Positions 18,253 to 29,700 of a DNA stretch of 64,000 nt are shown in pieces (position 1 is the first letter of the stretch; each line of letters opens with the position of its first letter). The position numbers and the translations under genes are program-made. This stretch comes from Acanthosepion pharaonis (taxonomy: Eukaryota > Mollusca > Cephalopoda > Sepiida > Sepiidae), in the NCBI GenBank assembly GCA_903632075.3, contig CAHIKZ030002088.1, positions 170,001 through 234,000 of the forward strand, in the 5' to 3' direction. The notes below the pieces were generated by a model, which ran no database searches, was not told the origin of the DNA, and saw only the letters and a list, made by a program, of their open reading frames with translations.

Positions 18253-18307
<55 letters not shown>
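18253..18307. repeat. (TA)n tract
   Basis: A perfect TA run at the downstream end of family D unit 2. The LTR begins 25 bp further on. Confidence 0.97.
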
Positions 18308-18311
<4 letters not shown>

Positions 18312-18332
18312 CACAAATGGATTCTATTCTAT

Positions 18333-18580
18333 TGTTAATAGACTATCCCACCTATAATAAGTAGAATGGTAGTAAGAGTAACGAGTCAGTCGCTCAGTGG
18401 GTCGGGCAGTCAGTCGATGCCGGACGACCGTTAGTCGGATACTAATGTATCAGCGACCATCACTAGATTTCTCTGCGTCATTACCTATTATATCAAGTTC
18501 CTAACGTTTTGTACGTCGAACCTATTTTAGGATCGACTTAGTACAAATACAAGCCTCCACTGTGAAACCACTCTATAACA
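18333..18580 (+). mobile_element. LTR of a retrotransposon
   Basis: Runs from TGTTAATAG to CTCTATAACA, a 248-bp segment with TG...CA ends and short inverted TGTTA/TAACA termini. The primer-binding-site region follows as ACACTTGGCGACGAGG. The last 43 bp are repeated at 19279-19321, as expected for a second LTR reduced to its 3' end. Confidence 0.65.
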
Positions 18581-19062
18581 TTTAACACACTTGGCGACGA
18601 GGTATTCGAATCTTTCGGTGGAAGAAAAAAATTCGTTTCTATATAACACATTTTGGCGACGAGGGATTTGTACTCATACGGTGAAAAAAAATTCACTTAA
18701 ATAACAAATTTGCATTTTAAGTATTCTGTATTCATTCGGTGGAAGAAAAAAATTCGTTCTGAACAACTTTTGGTGACGAAATTCGTACTCATACGGATTC
18801 CTTTAAAAAAGAAAAAAATTGCTCGTCACAATTTCGGCGACAAAATTTCGGATTCACATTAAAAAAAAAAACTTGGCAAGTTTTTTCGTTGAAAGACAAG
18901 ACGTCAACTCAGTGACGAAAAATTCATTTTTAATTTATTCTCAACTGAGCAAAGAATTTTTTTTTTTCTCGATAAGACAATTTGCTCAAATAGGTCACGA
19001 ATTGAAAATTCGTAACACCCCCCCCCTCTACAATATTTAAGCATTGTGTAAACTTTGCGAAG
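18581..19062 (+). mobile_element. LTR element leader region
   Basis: TTGGCGACGAGG at 18591 is a likely primer-binding site. Variants of the same GGCGACGA...TTCG...CATACGGTG module recur near 18655, 18720, 18770 and 18835, so the leader holds four or five worn tandem copies of it. No long frame is present. Confidence 0.5.
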
Positions 19063-19281
19063 ATGGAGAAATGCAAAAATATATTCCAGGAATTTTTTAA
19101 AGTTCCAGACAGAACAACAGATGACAATATTAGAGCAACAGAAGACATTCCAGATGCAACTACAGGAGGAAACTTTTAATGGACAAATGCAGTTTCAACG
19201 AGAAATGGAACAGATGCATAAGGAGTTTCAAAACAAAATTCTGGAAATAACTGAGAAAAGGAAAGGAATCTACAAATCTTA
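19063..19281 (+). pseudogene. gag N-terminal fragment of the LTR element
   Basis: An ATG at 19063 starts MEKCKNIFQ, and after a +1 shift the frame reads QTEQQMTILEQQKTFQMQLQ, then EETFNGQMQFQREMEQMHKE. This is a glutamine-rich coiled coil typical of the start of cephalopod and other Ty3/Gypsy Gag proteins. The reading ends where the 3' LTR remnant begins, so capsid, pol and most of the element are deleted. It is dead. Confidence 0.6.
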
Positions 19282-19321
19282 GTACAAATACAAGCCTCCA
19301 CTGTGAAACCACTCCATAACA
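19279..19321 (+). mobile_element. 3' LTR remnant
   Basis: Repeats 18538-18580 with one difference (ACTCCATAACA against ACTCTATAACA). It marks the right end of the internally deleted LTR element. Confidence 0.7.
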
Positions 19322-19329
19322 ATATATAT

Positions 19330-19823
19330 ATATACACTGATATTTTATTTGAGAGTCTTGACTGATGTCAAATCAGTCCCGGCTTGAAAAAATTGTAAAA
19401 GTCTAGGATATTGATTATCATAAAGCGAAATATTTTTAAATTGTCTATGGATGACTACATATAAAAGCATATAGTTTATGAACTTATGAAAGAAAGGGAA
19501 TTATCGACTATATTTAATTAACGATAAAAGCTCTTTCTCACCAAGAATTGCCTGCTTTTCTAAAAGCCATGAAAATTTATATCTCGTACGTAATGCGTTA
19601 AATAGATATTTCTCCGCTGCTATGAATTAGCAACGCATCTCAATTTTATTTGATGAGCTGTGATACAAGAAACAATTTGTCTGTAATTTATAAAATAAAT
19701 AACAGAAAAAACTATATAAATTTTATAACATTGAATCGATATTCGATCCAAATTACTGGAACATATTATAGTCATCCAATGTATTAAATTATAATATTGG
19801 AATATTATGAAAATACAGACCCC

Positions 19824-19825
<2 letters not shown>
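19330..19825. other. Unassigned AT-rich spacer
   Basis: No recognised gene, RNA or mobile element on either strand. Confidence 0.3.
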
Positions 19826-19873
<48 letters not shown>

Positions 19874-20340
19874 ACATTTATTTATATATATATATATATG
19901 CAAAATTTATCTTATATATAATATATATATATGTTATATATATATATATATATATATATATGCATGTTGACAAAACAGGGGAACAAAAGGGTTTTTAAAA
20001 TTCATACAAAACCCCACACAATTTAGACTGTACATGATTGTTGTGTAAATATGTATGTGTTTGTATGTATGTGTATATGTTATGTGTATGTACTTCCATT
20101 TGCTTCCTATTTATGTGTGTAAATATGTTGTGTGTGTGTGTGTGTGTATGTGTGTAAAAACTGATTCCTTGTAGTGGAATGGTGTATATGTGCGTACGTC
20201 TGTGTATGCGTGTATATATACAAATGAGTTTACTAAATTCATAGTAAGACAGTATATGTATGGAGGGGAAAGTTACGTATACATATATATACACGCATGC
20301 TGACAGAAACACACGAAAATGGAAACAGATCTAAGAACAC
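19826..20340. repeat. (TA)n followed by TG/TATG-rich low-complexity tract
   Basis: Perfect and broken TA runs (19827-19870, 19884-19900, 19936-19961) lead into interrupted TG/TGTATG repeats to about 20300. The Tyr/Ile- and Thr/His-rich open frames are translations of these. Confidence 0.9.
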
Positions 20341-20439
20341 ACAGTGGTCAGTAAAACATTAAAAGATAAAATGCCGATAATAATAATTCATCATTTAATC
20401 TGGGCCAACCTTAATTGTTTTATGACCCTTCGCGCAGAA

Positions 20440-20736
20440 CTCTTCATTGCCAATTGAAAGAAATTCAAGAAACACAAAAACAGAAAATGTCTCATATCGA
20501 GAATATTTAACATTGAAAAACAAAAGACAAAATGAATTATTTTTAATAATATGTGGAAATCTCCGCTTTTACCTGAAGACGGTCACGAGACCAGAAACAC
20601 GTGTAGTAAAATTATGTAAAGCAAAGCATAATATTTTTTCTAAATAAATCCACATTACAACCAAAAACGTTTGCGGCACCTCTCTTCTCTTCTTTTTAAT
20701 ATACATACTTTTCTCTCGTTGGAACCACTATATATA

Positions 20737-20744
<8 letters not shown>
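20440..20744 (+). mobile_element. Family D retroelement unit 3
   Basis: Order: AATGTCTCATATCGAGAATA, TTATTTTTAATAATATGTGG, hammerhead-like motif, AATTATGTAAAGCAAAGCAT, AATCCACATTACAACCAAAA, ACTTTTCTCTCGTTGGAACC, then TA-rich sequence from 20731. This is the most complete family D copy. It encodes nothing. Confidence 0.62.
20567..20611 (+). ncRNA. Hammerhead ribozyme-like motif D3
   Basis: TTTTAC (20567-20572), core CTGAAGA (20573-20579), C, stem II GGTC-ACGA-GACC (20581-20592), A, GAA (20594-20596), palindromic stem III ACAC/GTGT (20597-20604), A17 (20605) and GTAAAA (20606-20611), which pairs perfectly with TTTTAC as a 6-bp stem I. All invariant core bases match, including C3 and G8. The 10.1-11.1 pair is a C-A mismatch. 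Stem III has room for two pairs in cis or four in a dimer. Confidence 0.58.

Positions 20745-20788
<44 letters not shown>
20745..20788. repeat. (TA)n tract
   Basis: A perfect TA run at the end of family D unit 3. Confidence 0.97.
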
Positions 20789-20791
<3 letters not shown>

Positions 20792-20859
20792 ATATATACT
20801 GAATCCATATATTTATATGAATATACACGAAACATATTATTGATTTTTAATACACCAAA

Positions 20860-22230
20860 TCGATTATAAACAAAATGCATTACAGATTTCTTGGAAATAT
20901 CATGAGTCGACTTGTACACGAGATTGAAGATACACGAGGCGCGTAACTGATTTATTGATAAATATCAGAAGTCGACCTATACACGAAATCGAGATTTCCC
21001 GAGGCCCAATACTTTCTTGGCAAATTTCGTGAATCGATCTTTAGACAGGCTCGAATATACCAGAGGCAAGTTATTGATTTTTTTTCGTAAATATCATGAA
21101 ACGACCTATACACGAAATCAATAATAGATGTGAAACATTTTAAATTTCTTGATATATAACGAGATTCGACTAGTACACGGGATAGGGACTATATGAGATG
21201 CATTGATTTTTTTCTTGGCAAGTAGCAGGAATCGATCTGTACACGAGATGGAAAATACACGAGGTAAATTATTGATCGTCTCATAAATATTATGAGTCGA
21301 CCAATACACGAGATCGAGATTACGTTATCGATTTCATAGTATACATCATGAATCAGCTTAGACACGAGATCGAATATACACAAGGTATAATGATTTTTTA
21401 CGAAGTAACAAGATTTGATCAATATACGAGATCGATCATCCACGACCCACATTGATTTAATCGCTATCATCATCAATCGACCTATACACGAGAACGAATA
21501 TGCCGAAGGAAGATTGATTTCTTGACACATCTAGAATCGACCGATATACGAAATCGATTATACACGAGCCACATTGATTTAATCGCTATCATCATCAATC
21601 GACCTATACACGAGATCGAATATACGCAAAGAAGATTGATTTCTTGGTACACATCTAGATTCGACCAATATACGCGATCGATTATATACGGGCCACATAG
21701 ATTTAATCGCTAATGTCGTCAATCGACCTATACACGAGATCGAATATGCGCAATGAAGATTAATTTCTTGGTACACATCTAGAGCCGACAAATATACGCG
21801 ATCGATTATATACGGGCCACATAGATTTAATCACTAATGTCATCAATCGACCTATACACGGAATCGAATATGTGCAATGAAGATTAATTTCTTGGTACAC
21901 ATCTAGAGCCGACCAATATACGCGATCGATTATATACGGGCCACATAGATTTAATCGCTAATATCATCAATCGACCTATACGCGAGATCGAATATGCGCA
22001 ATGAAGATTAATTTCTTGGTACACATCTAGAGCCGACCAATATACGCGATCGATTATATACGGGCCACATTGATTTAATCGCTAATGTCATCAATCGACC
22101 TATACACGAGATCGAATATACGTAATGAAGATTAATTTCTTGGCACACATCTAGAGTCGACCAATATACGAGATCGATCGTACACGATCTACCTCATCAA
22201 TACTCGATATAGTGATTAGATGATGTACGT
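20860..22230. repeat. Satellite: diverged 60-bp monomers grading into a 124-bp dimer
   Basis: Units contain an ATCGACC.ATACACGAGATCGA block. From 21478 they form a higher-order dimer starting at 21478, 21600, 21724, 21848, 21972 and 22096 (period 122-124), with copies differing by a few percent. To the left (20860-21470) only single, strongly diverged monomers of about 60 bp are present. This gradient is typical of a satellite edge kept uniform by unequal exchange. Open frames within it are by-products. Confidence 0.9.
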
Positions 22231-22259
22231 TATTAATTTCTCGGTAGATATTAGTAATT

Positions 22260-22665
22260 GACCTATTATGTCTATTACTACTACTGTTTCTCCAATATGC
22301 CGTGTCCCTTGAGGACGTTGATGATCATGGCTCGCCACAATTTCCTCTACTTTGTAGCTCTTAATAAATTTTGTCTTTCTATTATTTCTCCTAAACCTTT
22401 TCCCGCCATCCCTTTACTCAAGCTCGCTATGTTATGCGTTGTTTTCTCTGTCGTTCTTACCTTCAGTCTATACTGCGAGTATCAAATTTTCCAAGCCGCC
22501 TTTCTTCAGTATATGCCCTAGAAGTTTCAAGTGCCTCTTCCTGATGTTATGTATGTTTCCTATTTGTTTCCATTTTCTTTAAAACTTCGTCGTCGCTCAC
22601 ATGGTATTCTCATCATCCTTCTGTAGAACCACATTTCTGTTGCTTCAAATCTCTTCTTTATCCGT
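22260..22665 (-). pseudogene. LINE reverse transcriptase C-terminal relic
   Basis: The minus strand reads FEATEMWFYRRMMRIP at the right, then broken frames, LGEIIERQNLLRATK and RKLWRAMIINVLKGHG at the left. This is the conserved tail of an endonuclease-RT type non-LTR retrotransposon, in which a cysteine/arginine-rich SIRKRHLKFLGH-type segment normally lies between. Three or more frameshifts and stops are present. It borders the satellite. Confidence 0.75.
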
Positions 22666-22900
22666 GAGGAAATTGTCTAGCATTCACTGATTGGACAACA
22701 AAAAATATAATGAGTGAAAAGCCAATCAAGATTTAATGATGATACTTTATCTTCAAACTTTAGAAAAAAGTAAAACTATTATATCTGCTACTACTGCTTG
22801 GACAGCAGTAATGTCGGAAAGATGAGATGACAAAAAACGTTCCAAATTTGTTAGTGACTATGTTTAATCTTTTTCTTTAACCTACTTTTACTTTTGCTTA
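22666..22900. other. Unassigned spacer
   Basis: Short ordinary sequence between the LINE relic and the polypurine tract. No feature was seen. Confidence 0.3.
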
Positions 22901-22902
22901 CA

Positions 22903-23674
22903 GAAAGAATGAAGAAAAAAGAAAAGAAAAAAAGAAAGAAAGGAAACGAAAGAAGGAAAGAAAAAGAAAGAAAGAAAAAGAAAGAAAGAGAAAGAAAAAT
23001 GAAAGAAACAAAAATGAATGAAAAAAGAGATAAAGAAAGAAAAATTAAAAGGAAAGAAAGAGACAAAGAAAAAGAAAGAATGAATGAAAAAGAAAAAAGA
23101 AAGAAAGACAAAGATAGAAGGAAGGTAAAGAAAGAAAGAAACAAACAAACAAAGAAAGGAGAAAATTTAAAGAAAAAAGAAAGAAAGGTAAAAAGAATGT
23201 AAAAGTTACGAAAGAAAAGAAAAAGAAAAGAAAGAAAAAGAAAGAAAGAAAAAAGAAAGAAAAGCAATACAAAATAAAGAGAGAGAAAAACGAAAGAAAC
23301 AAAAATGAATTAAAAAAGAGAGAAAGAAAAATAGAAAAGAAAGAAAGAGAAAAAGAAAGAGAAAAGAAAGAAAAAGAAAAAGAAAGAGAAAAGAAGGAAA
23401 AAAGAAAAGAGAGAAAGACAAAGACAGGAGGAGAAAAGATAAAAGAAAGAAACAAAAAAGAAGAGGAAAAGACAAGAAAGCAAAAGAAACAAGCAAAGAG
23501 AAAAAGAAAGAAAGAAGAAAATGTAAAGAAAAAAGAAAGAAGGAGAAAAAGAATGAGAAAAGGAAAGAAAAAAGAGAGAAAGAAAAAATTAAAAGTAAAG
23601 AGAGAGAATGAAAGGAAAGAAAGAGAAAAAAGTTAAGAAAGAAAAAAGAAAGAAAGAAAGAATGAGAAAAAGGA

Positions 23675-23706
<32 letters not shown>

Positions 23707-23875
23707 ATGAGAATGAAAAAAATAATATTTAAAAAAAAAAAAAAATTTAAAAAGAAAAGAAAAGATAAAGGAAAGAAAGAAAAAGAAAAGAAAGAAAGAA
23801 AGAAAGAAGGAAAGAAAAAAGAGAAAAAGGAAAAAAAAGGAAAAGAGAATATAAAGAAGGAATATTATCTCCGTA
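22903..23875 (+). repeat. 970-bp polypurine (GAAA/AAAG) tract
   Basis: The plus strand is almost entirely A and G, in mixed GAAA, AAAG and GAAAGAAA arrangement, with scattered single T or C bases. It is an old, interrupted purine microsatellite. Long mirror-like purine runs can adopt triplex (H-DNA) structures. The Lys/Glu- and Phe/Ser-rich frames on the two strands are translations of it. Confidence 0.95.
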
Positions 23876-23934
23876 ATTAAAGACAATGTCGTATTATTCA
23901 TGGCTGTTGCAGTCAAAAACGACACGGAACAGCC

Positions 23935-24180
23935 GATCCTTTTTTCCCGCCTACATCTTATTTCCCGCCTTTTTTTGTGCGCCGTAACAGATTCTTTTGT
24001 TTTTCCTCTTTCCGACTGTATTCCGTCATTTTTTTTTTTTTTTTTTTGCTCTTCTGTACACTTTATTCTTCAGTTTCCGTCTTATTCATCTTATTTTTTT
24101 CTCTCAATTTTTTTTTTCTCTCTCAGTCTTGAGACAAAATCTGTTAGTGGTTCTCTCGCTATTTCCGTCTCTATCCGTAA
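23935..24180. other. Pyrimidine-rich stretch
   Basis: T/C-rich with a T18-type run near 24030. No element is recognised. It may form an imperfect inverted complement to the adjacent purine tract. Confidence 0.4.
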
Positions 24181-24189
24181 TGGAAGTTC

Positions 24190-25095
24190 GTAGAGTGCAG
24201 TAACCAAAGGCTTACTAAGTTTTGCTACATAAATCTCAATTCCTTTGTTTATTCTTAGTTGGTACTTTTAGCTGTTGGATTGTTTCCAGCCGAAAATAAA
24301 AGATTAAAAAAAAACTGTCTTAAATAGCAGAGATAGATGACGGAACACGCTACAAAGCAACTATTAAAAAGATCATTGGTTTTTAAAGATAGGATCTTAA
24401 AAAAATGTGCCCTTGTTGGCGTGTCGCAACGTCATATCTGTATTAACTAAATCGAATCAGCATTAACATAAGTCCTAACCGAGAGTTGTCATTGGGTGGC
24501 TGAACACCTTACCAGCTCCAACCATCTGTCTTGGTTGCGTGCCAATGTCCGAGTCTCTGTGAATTATATTTATTTGCCAAAGGCGCTAACTTACAAGGTG
24601 GACTCATAGCCGCATTTCATCCAAACACCGATTCCCGTACAATGGCAGAATAAAAGCAAGGTCGGTAACTAGATAGGTGACTATCTGGGTATACCACGGG
24701 TGTAAGCTTAGACGTGAAAGTAGTGAAATGGAAATGAAAAAGTTAATGAATGTTCTGAAATATCTTCCAGAATAATTCATCAGCCCATTTTTTTCTTAAG
24801 TCTGCCTGTTCTACCTTTTCTGTTGTAAAGCTTGTAGGGTGAAATATGAGAAATAAAGAGATACAGTTTAATTTTTAGCCAATCAGATTACAGTTGATGA
24901 TTGGCGCGCTTTCCTACCTCGTTTTGAAAAACGCTCACTCTTGTTAAGACATACGAAATGAACAAACAAGAATCAGCTCCTCAATTTGTTATCAGCGCGG
25001 GAGTCCGTAGATGACGAAAACATCGACTTTTCTTCAGCGGATAAGTTTGGTCGCAGACACCATTAAGTTTGCTAGGACTTATTTGTAATATTCCA
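24190..25095. other. Unassigned, ordinary composition
   Basis: About 900 bp with normal base composition. No domain, tRNA or known repeat was recognised on either strand. It may hold single-copy DNA. Confidence 0.3.
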
Positions 25096-25104
25096 TGTTA
25101 TTTC

Positions 25105-25940
25105 CATCACGTTTGGTTAATTTGCAGCATAAGCACCAAAAGCCCACGGTATTGAGAATGTACCATTCTGGTGTGAAATTGCCTGGTTATTTCGAAAATG
25201 ACATTAAAAACACTGCGCTCCATTACTGTTTAGAAGTTATGGACAATGTAAGTTATACTTCTTTGGAATGTCGAAATACACAACGCCATTACTTTTTTGA
25301 TTATTACGTTTGCTTTGAGTCAGAGATGCGGCAAGGAAAAGCCTTTATTTTTTTTCTTGATTACTGCGCAATGCACGAAATAATACGCAAATAAACATAA
25401 AATCCGAAAATTAAAATAAAATAAAATAAAAATTACTGTCTGAAAAGTAAAAAAAAGGATTTTTTTACATTTTTTACAACGACGTTTTTTTTTTTATTAG
25501 TCGTGAAAGTTTCTTGAATTTAAAGCTTCGTAAATTGCATTTTAGGGTGAGATTCTGTTTCATTAGCTATAAGCAGATTTATTAAGGACAATAAAGTAAA
25601 AATACTAAAACCATTTAAAACTTCATTTGAAGAAATAAGCGCTTTTTAAAATAACATCCACGAAAATCGCGCAGTTATCAAGAACAGTAAGATACAAAAA
25701 GCTGTAAAAAGGCCACTAAGCTTCCGCGTATTATTACTAGAGGCAAACGTATGTAAAAACGCCAGTAATGGCGACCGGTCAACGCGAAAGAGATCGAACT
25801 TACATTGACGATAAATCGAAATGCTAATCGAGCAGTTTTTTAATGTCATTTTCGAAATAAACAGGCAATTTCACAGCAGAATGGTAGATTCTCAATGCAG
25901 CGTCTTTTGGTCCTTACGCTGCAAATTAACCTCGCATTTT
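25105..25940. repeat. Diverged inverted repeat pair
   Basis: 25105-25392 and the reverse complement of 25620-25938 align over about 280 bp. Shared blocks are GGTTAATTTGCAGC, CACCAAAAG/GACCAAAAG, TATTGAGAAT, TACCATTCT, GTGAAATTGCCTG, TATTTCGAAAATGACATTAA, AATGTAAGTT, CGCCATTACT and AATA.ACGC. Both arms keep a GTAAGT donor-like site. The arms are about 230 bp apart. This is either an inverted duplication of an older element or a foldback transposon. Confidence 0.65.
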
Positions 25941-26029
25941 GTAGCAGAAATTAGGAATGTGAGAAGATGCCAGAGGACGTAGAAAAAAAATGTGTTTTTA
26001 TACTTTCATGGGGTTTTATTTTTGTTTGG

Positions 26030-26235
26030 AAGTTCACTATTTGCCTATAGCTGGGACCCTAACAGGTGCTACCACCCAGGGTCAGGGTAGACCTGGGAAG
26101 AACGGCAATTAAAAGGTGAATCCACGCTCCCCAAAAGTTCTAATCTCCCAATCAGGGGCCTTGCTGCCGAATGTAGTTTATCGTCGTACCCAGGACTATG
26201 TAGAATACGAATTGAATGGGATATTTCACCTATAA
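26030..26235. repeat. Probable dispersed repeat (unclassified)
   Basis: A compact block of normal composition with CTACCACCCAGGGTCAGGGT, AAGGTGAATCCACGCT and CAGGGGCCTTGCTGCCGAAT. It resembles a repeat element I associate with cephalopod genomes, but only one copy is in the window, so the call rests on memory rather than on the sequence. Confidence 0.35.
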
Positions 26236-26370
26236 AAGCAGAATTACACTAAAAAGCACTTGTATTAAACATCAAGTTGATTAAAGAGTTACGATTTCTT
26301 TTCGTTTTAATCGTTTCAGTGTGAAAAGAAAAAAAATGAAAGAAAATGTCGAGGATTTTTTGTATATATA

Positions 26371-26560
26371 TGTACTAGTGAGCCAGTCAAATGACTTGAC
26401 TCACTTTATAGTCCACCAATAGAAGGTTAACCAATCAGAAGACGTAGAATATTCAATCCGTCGTATATAAAGGCGTCCATTTTGTTTACTCTATCCGAAT
26501 GTCCAGTCAAGCTTGTCAGGCGAAGAGATAACAGAAGGACGAACTACGCTCTGCTACTTT
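26371..26560 (+). promoter_or_regulatory. LTR-like promoter with two CCAAT boxes and a TATA box (copy 1)
   Basis: CCAAT motifs at 26414-26418 (ACCAATAGAAGG) and 26429-26433 (ACCAATCAGAAG) are followed by TATATAA at 26464-26470 and AAAGGCG. The whole block, from GTACTAGTGAGCCAG through TATA to the GTCCATTTT equivalent, recurs at 52846-53000. A duplicated promoter with RNA polymerase II architecture, flanked by unrelated DNA, is best explained as an LTR or another retroelement promoter. No adjacent coding sequence survives. Confidence 0.6.
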
Positions 26561-26799
26561 TACCAAAATATCCACTGCTAACCTGAACAACGCTTTCCTA
26601 CTGTCTTCGAAATATCCACTGCTAACCTCTGGATTCTATACTCGAAGACGACCGTCATCATAAACAACAACATCAACGAAATTTTCATAAAATTAGATAT
26701 TTTATATTTTTGTTTTACAGCGAATGGGTTTTTAAAATATTTTATCGTTTTTGGTCTAGTACATTTGTAGTTTAAATTTGCATTGGTATGCATTCATCG

Positions 26800-29700
26800 G
26801 GCAGATAATTTTTTTCGGTTTCAAAAAAAGAAAAAAAATTCTTAAAAGACTTTCTAGACATAGCCAGTTCAAAAAAAAATTTTAAAAAGTCGAGATTTTA
26901 AAATTATTTAAATGAATGATGTCTTTTCTTTCTGAGGTTTAACGAAGAAATATATTTATACTTTCAGTTTCTTTATTTTTATGATGAGCCTAAGAGAGAG
27001 ATTTTTTTTCCATTATTGAATTTAATGTTAAATAGTTAAAATAATCAAATACCTTTTTTTAAATGAATATATTCAGCTTAATAAGACAAGTTTTGGAACA
27101 GTTTTTTTTAAATTCTGTAGATATTTTTGATTCAAAAGATAGAAAACAAACAAGATTTTTTCATCATTATTTTCTTCATCTTTTAATTTAATTATAAAAT
27201 TTGCATGTTTTGTTTTTTTAGAAATTTAAACATTATTTTTGATTTCCAGATATAGATGAATGACAATTGGTATCCGTGGATTAAGAACTAATTTTTTTCT
27301 AATTGATGTTAAGACGATCTCATTATTAGATTCGTTTATTTAATGATTAAATCTGACAGAAGTTTTGTATATTTTCTACCAAATAGATTTTTCACCACTT
27401 TCTGGATGTATGACCAAAAGATTCGAACAAAGATGAAAGCCTTCTTCATTTTTCCATGATGTATAATGTCCTTGAACACTATATTTATAAATTTATGCAT
27501 TTATATTTTTCCTTTACTTGTAAATTTTTGCTTATTTCTTGAATCTTTTTTTCTCATACTTTCTTCTATTTCAGATACTTTCAATATTAAAGATATACTT
27601 TCAATTTCAAAAATTTTGCCGACAAGATCTTTAAAAATAATATAAATTTTTTTCAAATTTAGGTCATTTTTAATAGAAAAAATGAAAAATAATTTATAAA
27701 AAAAAAATATATAAATGATGTTAATATGAAAACCTATTTAATTTTCTAATATCAAAATATTCTTTAAATATTCCAAAAATAAAATAAAACGATAAATATA
27801 TAAAATAAAATGTGTCTAATTAAAAAAAAAATAAAATTTTGATAAAATATATATATAAATAAAATAAAGATATAAATTGGTTATAGTTTTATAGAAAATA
27901 TAAATGTCAATTTATTAAAGTATTTTGAATATACAGACGTTTTTCTGTTGAAAATTTTCATTCTGATATATTTCCATAATTAAAATATAAATTTTAAAAA
28001 TAAAAATGATATAAATAAATAATATCTAGTGTTATAAAAAAATGTTTATTATAATATTAAATTTTAAAATATTAAAAAAAAAATAAATTTTAAAATAAAA
28101 ATTTAAAAAAAAATTTTATAAAATATATAAATTTTAAATTTTCCAAAATATATATATTTATAATATTAAATATCGTTATATATATATATGTATAATAAAA
28201 TAATCAAAAACCTATTATATTTAAAAGGATAAAGACAGATATATCATTTTCAATAAAATGGACGATATCTAAAAAATATATTTTTTGTTTTTAAATTTAT
28301 ACATCAATAATTTTGTTGTAACAAATCCACATCTTTTTCTTGAATAAAATTTTCTCAACTGTTAGTTTTAGTAAAAAATAGTAAAAGTTTTTTAAATTAA
28401 AAATAAAAATACATTTTTATAAAAAAAAAAAGAACAGCCATTTCTTTTTATATAATGTTTTTTGTTTTGATTTTAATTCAATTATAAACAAAAAATTTTA
28501 ATAAGATTTTGAAATAAACAAATCAAATTAAAATCATATAAAAGAGGTTTTAAAAGACAATAAACAATAAACACAAAATTTTTTAAAAACAAAAAAAAAC
28601 AAATAGATAATTGACAAATAATTCACAATAGTTAAAATGTCCAAAGACTTGCAAATCTGATTTATAGAAAAATTTACAAAAGAAAAAGTTATAATAATTT
28701 TAAAAAGATAGATGTTGAAAATGGAAAAAATGGCGTAAATATTGGTAACTTAATACATTTTTTAATATTAGTTTTAAATTAAAAAAATTTTCAGATGATA
28801 ATAAAACTTGGTATTTTTGTTCTTGAATATGTTCTTTATATATATAAACTGTTTATTTTGCTTATTTCTTTATCATTCCATATAAATTACAATTGGAAGA
28901 TACGAAAATCTCGATGAAATAAGACCAATTTTAGTATTCATTTTGTATATATTTGTTTCTGTATGATTAACAAAAATTCAGAAAATAAATTTGCTATTCT
29001 GGAATTTGAATTTAAGATATTACATAGTCGAAAGATTATTAACATTTTACTGTTTGATTTTTAGTCAGAATTTTCGAATTGAAATAGTTTTCTCCAGCCT
29101 TCTTCGTGTGAGAGTATAATTTCATTTCAATTTCGGGATATTTTTTTGGGAATTGGTCAAAATCTGGGGTAGAAATTCTGTTTCCGTTTAAATTGATGGT
29201 GATCTTTTAGTATCTCCTGGCTTTAAATATAAATAAATCACTTCTTCCAGGTATCGATGCTATGATCTTCTTAGTCTGTTTTGATCTATAATTTAAATGG
29301 CGTTATAACAGGGACCTTTTAAAGCTGAAAGAATTTTTATCAGGGTTCGAAATGACTTAGATGAATTTTATTGGATCATTTTCTCAATCAGTTTGTTATA
29401 AAAATATCTATAGGAGGACAATAAATATTTTACCATATAAAAAATGCAAATAAAATCATCTCAGAAATACAAAGACCCAAATTTGAAAAATCTGTTTTAT
29501 TAATAAAAATTAAGGTTTTACTCATTTAATTATGGACTGTTTTTTACAAATTTATGATTTTCTAAATAGAATATATATAAATTAAGTTACCAAAAAAAAA
29601 ATAAAAAATTTTCTTGTCTTTTGTATATATAAAAGTTCCAAAGTTTTTTTATAAAAATATATGAGGATTTAATGTTCGATAAATTTTTTTAAAATATTTA

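Noticed and set aside
19995..20312. A Thr/His/Ile-rich minus-strand frame of 105 residues
   Set aside because: It translates interrupted TG and TATG repeats.
22851..23925. Lys/Glu-rich and Phe/Ser/Leu-rich frames up to 239 residues
   Set aside because: Both strands of a polypurine tract read open. No protein-like composition is present.
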